Source: Propionibacterium sp. (GTDB lineage: Bacteria; Actinomycetota; Actinomycetes; Propionibacteriales; Propionibacteriaceae). From it: DNA of 64,000 nt. Shown piece after piece: positions 61,292-64,000 of this stretch. Within the stretch, counting starts at the first letter, position 1; each line of letters opens with the position of its first letter. The stretch lies in NCBI GenBank assembly GCA_022837595.1, contig JALHFX010000003.1, forward strand, positions 26,304 through 90,303, in the 5' to 3' direction. Below the pieces are notes generated by a model, which ran no database searches, was not told the DNA's origin, and worked only from the letters and a program-made list of their open reading frames with translations. The translations under genes were made by a program, and so were the position numbers.

Positions 61292-62356
61292 ATGCTCACC
61301 AACGGAATCGCCTACCAGGCTGATCAGGCTCGCTATGACGGGTCGATGATCTATCGGCGTTGCGGACGCTCCGGCTTACTACTGCCCGCGATCTCGCTCG
61401 GGCTCTGGCAGAACTTCGGCGACCTGCATCCCGCCGGCGCCCAGCGGGAGATCGTCCGAGCTGCCTTCGATGCCGGCATCACGCACTTCGATCTTGCGAA
61501 TAACTACGGCCCACCACCGGGTCAAGCGGAGATCAACTTTGGCGAGCTCTTACGCACCGATCTCGCGCCCTATCGCGACGAGTTGGTGATCTCCACCAAG
61601 GCCGGCTATGACATGTGGCCCGGCCCCTATGGCCAAGGCGGTGGCGGACGCAAATACCTACTCTCCTCCTTGGACCAGTCGCTACGTCGCCTCGGCCTCG
61701 AATACGTCGACATTTTCTACTCGCACCGTTTCGATCCGGACACCCCGCTGGAAGAAACCATTTCGGCGCTCGACCATGCGGTCCGCTCGGGCAAGGCACT
61801 TTACGTCGGTATCTCTAGTTACTCGGCTCAGCGCACCCGACAAGCCGCCGAGATCGCCCGCAGCCTCGGGACGCCGCTTCTGATCCACCAACCCAGCTAC
61901 TCGTTGATCAATCGTTGGATCGAAGAGCCCGCCGATGGCGAGGGGCCGCTGATCGAGCAGGCGGCTGAGCAGGGCATGGGCATCATTGCTTTCAGCGCAC
62001 TGGCGCAGGGCATGCTGACCGATCGTTACCTCAACGGGGTACCCGCAGATTCGCGCGCTGCCCGTGGCGGTTCGCTGCCGACCGACTATCTGAACGACGA
62101 GACCGTCTCGCGACTGCGTTCACTCAACGCGATCGCCGAGCAGCGTGGCCAGTCGCTGGCTCAACTGGCGATCGCCTGGGTGCTGCGTGATGAGCGCATC
62201 ACTTCGGCCCTGATCGGAGCCTCCAGCGTCAAGCAGTTGCAGACCTCGCTGGGTGCCCTGCAGAATCTCTCGTTCAGTCAGGACGAGTTGGCCGACATCG
62301 ACAGGTTCGCGATCGACGCCGGCGTCAACCGCTGGGCCAAGTCGTCCAAGAGTTGA
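61292..62356 (+). CDS. Aldo/keto reductase (YghZ/L-glyceraldehyde-3-phosphate reductase-like)
   Basis: 354 residues. The catalytic tetrad is Asp67 and Tyr72 in FDLANNYGPP, Lys103 in STKAGYDMWP and His145 in YSHRFDP. The MWPGPYG segment is typical of the YghZ/Gpr subgroup, which reduces L-glyceraldehyde 3-phosphate and methylglyoxal with NADPH. A second in-frame ATG at codon 19 (MIYRRCG) is a possible start, but the TAGAAT box supports 61292. Confidence 0.92.
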   Translation: MLTNGIAYQADQARYDGSMIYRRCGRSGLLLPAISLGLWQNFGDLHPAGAQREIVRAAFDAGITHFDLANNYGPPPGQAEINFGELLRTDLAPYRDELVISTKAGYDMWPGPYGQGGGGRKYLLSSLDQSLRRLGLEYVDIFYSHRFDPDTPLEETISALDHAVRSGKALYVGISSYSAQRTRQAAEIARSLGTPLLIHQPSYSLINRWIEEPADGEGPLIEQAAEQGMGIIAFSALAQGMLTDRYLNGVPADSRAARGGSLPTDYLNDETVSRLRSLNAIAEQRGQSLAQLAIAWVLRDERITSALIGASSVKQLQTSLGALQNLSFSQDELADIDRFAIDAGVNRWAKSSKS

Positions 62357-62409
62357 GGGGAGTTCCCCGGCCCGGTTCAGCCACCACCAGACCACCGGGC
62401 CCTGGGAAC

Positions 62410-63249
62410 TCAGGCCAGGAATTCCAGCAGGATCGACGCAACCTCAGCAGGATGCGAGGCGAGGAGCCCGTGTGGACCGTCCACGATCGAGTGAACAAAC
62501 GCTTGCTGGACGTATTGCGGCATCCGCGCGCCACTCGCCGCGAACGGCACGATCTGATCACCCTCGCCATGAACGACAAGAGTCGGCACCCCGAGCAGCC
62601 CAAGATCAGACCGGAAATCAGTCAGCCACAGCGGAATGCAAGCAGCCAGGGCATTCACGTTGGCTTGCTGCGCGATGACGATCGAGTCAGCGATCTGCTC
62701 CTCGGGAACCATTAACGCACTGCCGTCGTCGGTGGGGACCGAGTAGAAATTGGTCAGGAAACCGGTCAGAAAACCGACAGGATCGGCCAGCAGGCCTGAC
62801 TGCATTCCTGCGGCAGCATCCGGAGTGAATGCACCGTCAGGGTTATCGGCGAGAGTCGCGTCCAGACAGGGCGTGATAGCCCCTATGAATGCGGCCCCGG
62901 TCACGCGTGCGGTGCCGTGGTTCGCGATATAGCGCGCGACCTCCCCGCCGCCCATCGAGAAACCGACCAAGACCACGTCGATCAGGTCGAGAGCACTCAA
63001 CAGTGCATCAAGATCTGCGGCGAACGTATCGTAATCGAAACCCGATCCCGGCTTGCCCGAACGTCCGAAACCGCGCCGGTCATAGGCGATGATCCGATAG
63101 CCTGCATCCTGCAGCGCCGGGGTGATCCGATTCCAGGCTGCTTCGGACGCCGGCCAGCCGTGCACCAGAACGATCGGCCTGCCCGCACCTTCGGTGTCAG
63201 TGAAGAAGAGTTCGGTGGGATGGCTTCCGCCAACACTCAGCATAGGCAT
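62410..63249 (-). CDS. Alpha/beta hydrolase, cofactor-free haloperoxidase-like
   Basis: 279 residues. Nucleophile elbow GFSMGGGE with Ser98, acid in HGEGDQIVPF and His in DGPHGL; RRGFGRSGKP is the typical oxyanion-side motif of non-heme chloroperoxidases and esterases. It may act as a perhydrolase or esterase; substrate unknown. The ATG at 63247-63249 has a perfect AAGGAGG 6 nt upstream. It ends facing the aldo/keto reductase, 53 nt away. Confidence 0.88.
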   Translation of the reverse strand: MPMLSVGGSHPTELFFTDTEGAGRPIVLVHGWPASEAAWNRITPALQDAGYRIIAYDRRGFGRSGKPGSGFDYDTFAADLDALLSALDLIDVVLVGFSMGGGEVARYIANHGTARVTGAAFIGAITPCLDATLADNPDGAFTPDAAAGMQSGLLADPVGFLTGFLTNFYSVPTDDGSALMVPEEQIADSIVIAQQANVNALAACIPLWLTDFRSDLGLLGVPTLVVHGEGDQIVPFAASGARMPQYVQQAFVHSIVDGPHGLLASHPAEVASILLEFLA

Positions 63250-63376
63250 TGGATACCTCCTTGGATCCGGCATGATTGCTTGCGACTAGCTTGCCATCTC
63301 CGGTCCGAAAGCGCGGAGGTGCATGCTGAAAGTCTGATTCCGCTGCGCCCATAGGGTTGGTGTGGGTGGCGGCCGT

Positions 63377-63382
63377 TAGGGT
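63377..63382 (+). promoter_or_regulatory. -10 box of a probable leaderless or short-leader promoter for the PBP gene
   Basis: TAGGGT ends 7 nt before the ATG at 63390. GTGGAAAG in between is a weak ribosome-binding candidate. Confidence 0.4.
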
Positions 63383-63389
63383 GGAAAGC

Positions 63390-64000
63390 ATGCGACGACT
63401 CAATCGCAAACCGTCACGGTTCCTGATCTATCTGCTCGCAGCGACCATGGTCTTGACCGGATGCGCCGGCGGGATCTTCAAGTCCAAGCCGGCCCCCGGT
63501 GGTGAGGATGCCGCCGGGCAACTCGCAGCTGCACTGGCCGCGGGATCCATCAATGACCTGCCGCTTGCGGGTGACAAAGGGCGCGCAATCCTTGACTACC
63601 AGCAGGCAACCGGTGCTCTAGACGGCATCCGCCCGCGGGTCGAGGTGGAGACCGTGGACTACTCGGATTCGGGAACCGAAGCGATCGTTCAGCTCAACCA
63701 GAGCTACGACTTCGACCAGGGCAGCTGGTCGTATACCTCTTCGGCACCCATGAGCTATCTGGACAACCAGTGGCAGATCGAATGGTCGCCCAGCATCGTG
63801 CATCCCAAACTCACCCAGACAACCCGACTTCACGATGAGCGCACCTCGCCACACCGGGGCGCCATCTTGGACAATCAAGGTTTTGCCATCGTCGAAGACC
63901 GACCGGTCTATCGGGTGGGTATCGATAAGACGCTGCTCGATCCAGAGCAATTCGAGTCGTCGGCGCGCGCTCTTGCCGAGCTCGTGGAGATCGACGCTGA
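63390..64000 (+). CDS. Penicillin-binding lipoprotein with NTF2-like (MecA_N) domain, N-terminal part
   Basis: 203 residues are visible and the frame runs off the window. The signal ends VLTGC, with Cys25 as the lipidated residue. Residues ~45-150 match the NTF2-like MecA N-terminal domain, and RGAILDNQGFAIVEDRPVYR begins the PBP dimerisation domain. The transpeptidase domain with SxxK should lie beyond the window. It would crosslink peptidoglycan, complementing the L,D-transpeptidase at 60036. Confidence 0.88.
   Translation, partial: MRRLNRKPSRFLIYLLAATMVLTGCAGGIFKSKPAPGGEDAAGQLAAALAAGSINDLPLAGDKGRAILDYQQATGALDGIRPRVEVETVDYSDSGTEAIVQLNQSYDFDQGSWSYTSSAPMSYLDNQWQIEWSPSIVHPKLTQTTRLHDERTSPHRGAILDNQGFAIVEDRPVYRVGIDKTLLDPEQFESSARALAELVEIDA

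Noticed and set aside
1..64000. tRNA or rRNA genes, CRISPR arrays, insertion sequences, phage or plasmid genes
   Set aside because: Looked for tRNA arms, evenly spaced direct repeats, transposase motifs and integrases; none was found.

Overview
The window reads as chromosomal DNA of a high-GC Gram-positive bacterium (Actinomycetota), probably of the Propionibacteriaceae type. The grounds are: about 60% GC; a mycobacterial-style galactofuranose locus (glf, a GlfT2-like transferase, an ABC exporter); many start codons with a TANNNT -10 box 6-7 nt upstream and no ribosome binding site (leaderless starts); pta-ackA acetate metabolism; and wall enzymes carrying SLH-like repeats that contain 'ARDAMAAFMYR'. 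The family-level placement is an inference. I see no rRNA, tRNA, CRISPR array, insertion sequence or phage gene.

Layout: 1-2574 (-) is the N-terminal part of a secreted GH3 glycosidase with SLH-like repeats, cut by the window edge. 2575-3289 is gene-free and holds a strong palindromic repeat cluster. 3290-6325 (-) is pntAB, divergent from a 2-hydroxyacid dehydrogenase. 7740-12195 (+) is a four-gene 5-oxoproline operon (NRAMP-like transporter, PxpA, D-glutamate-cyclase family protein, PxpB-PxpC fusion). 12202-20776 is mixed housekeeping: methyltransferase, GNAT, beta-lactamase-like lipoprotein, Na+/H+ antiporter, sulfurtransferase, an uncharacterised hydrolase/membrane-protein pair, endonuclease IV and an amino-acid exporter. 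20917-25611 (+) has a Cys-less rhodanese-like protein, rpsF-ssb-rpsR-rplI, then serC-serA. 25756-31843 (+) has a KaiC-like/PPDK-N fusion, pta and ackA. 31915-35392 (+) has an SDR, a PlsC acyltransferase and a double-headed glycosyltransferase.

35545-42260 (-) is the galactan-type operon: glf, glfT2-like, ABC-2 permease, ABC ATPase, then an SLH-type amidase. 42595-44235 (+) is a malic enzyme. 44252-54625 is a second envelope-polysaccharide block: DUF1275 protein, a pyruvyltransferase-GT2 fusion, a GT-C transferase, a DUF5009 acyltransferase, a large DUF6541-like membrane protein, galE, a DUF2304 protein and a DPM1-like GT2. 54753-58780 (-) has a beta-propeller lipoprotein and a giant polysaccharide deacetylase with a 798-bp internal tandem duplication. 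The right end has GtrA, acylphosphatase, an L,D-transpeptidase, an aldo/keto reductase, a haloperoxidase-like hydrolase and the start of a penicillin-binding lipoprotein.

The genes appear to work together mainly on the cell envelope. galE and Glf supply UDP-galactopyranose and UDP-galactofuranose, GlfT2-like enzymes polymerise, the ABC pair exports, and a pyruvyltransferase-like domain may add the ketal-pyruvate that SLH domains classically bind. Three secreted wall enzymes here (GH3, amidase, deacetylase) carry SLH-like repeats that would dock on such a polymer. The most unusual items are this SLH/pyruvyltransferase/galactan combination, a two-copy structured hairpin element in intergenic DNA, the KaiC-like/PPDK-N fusion with a lost P-loop, and the widespread leaderless starts.
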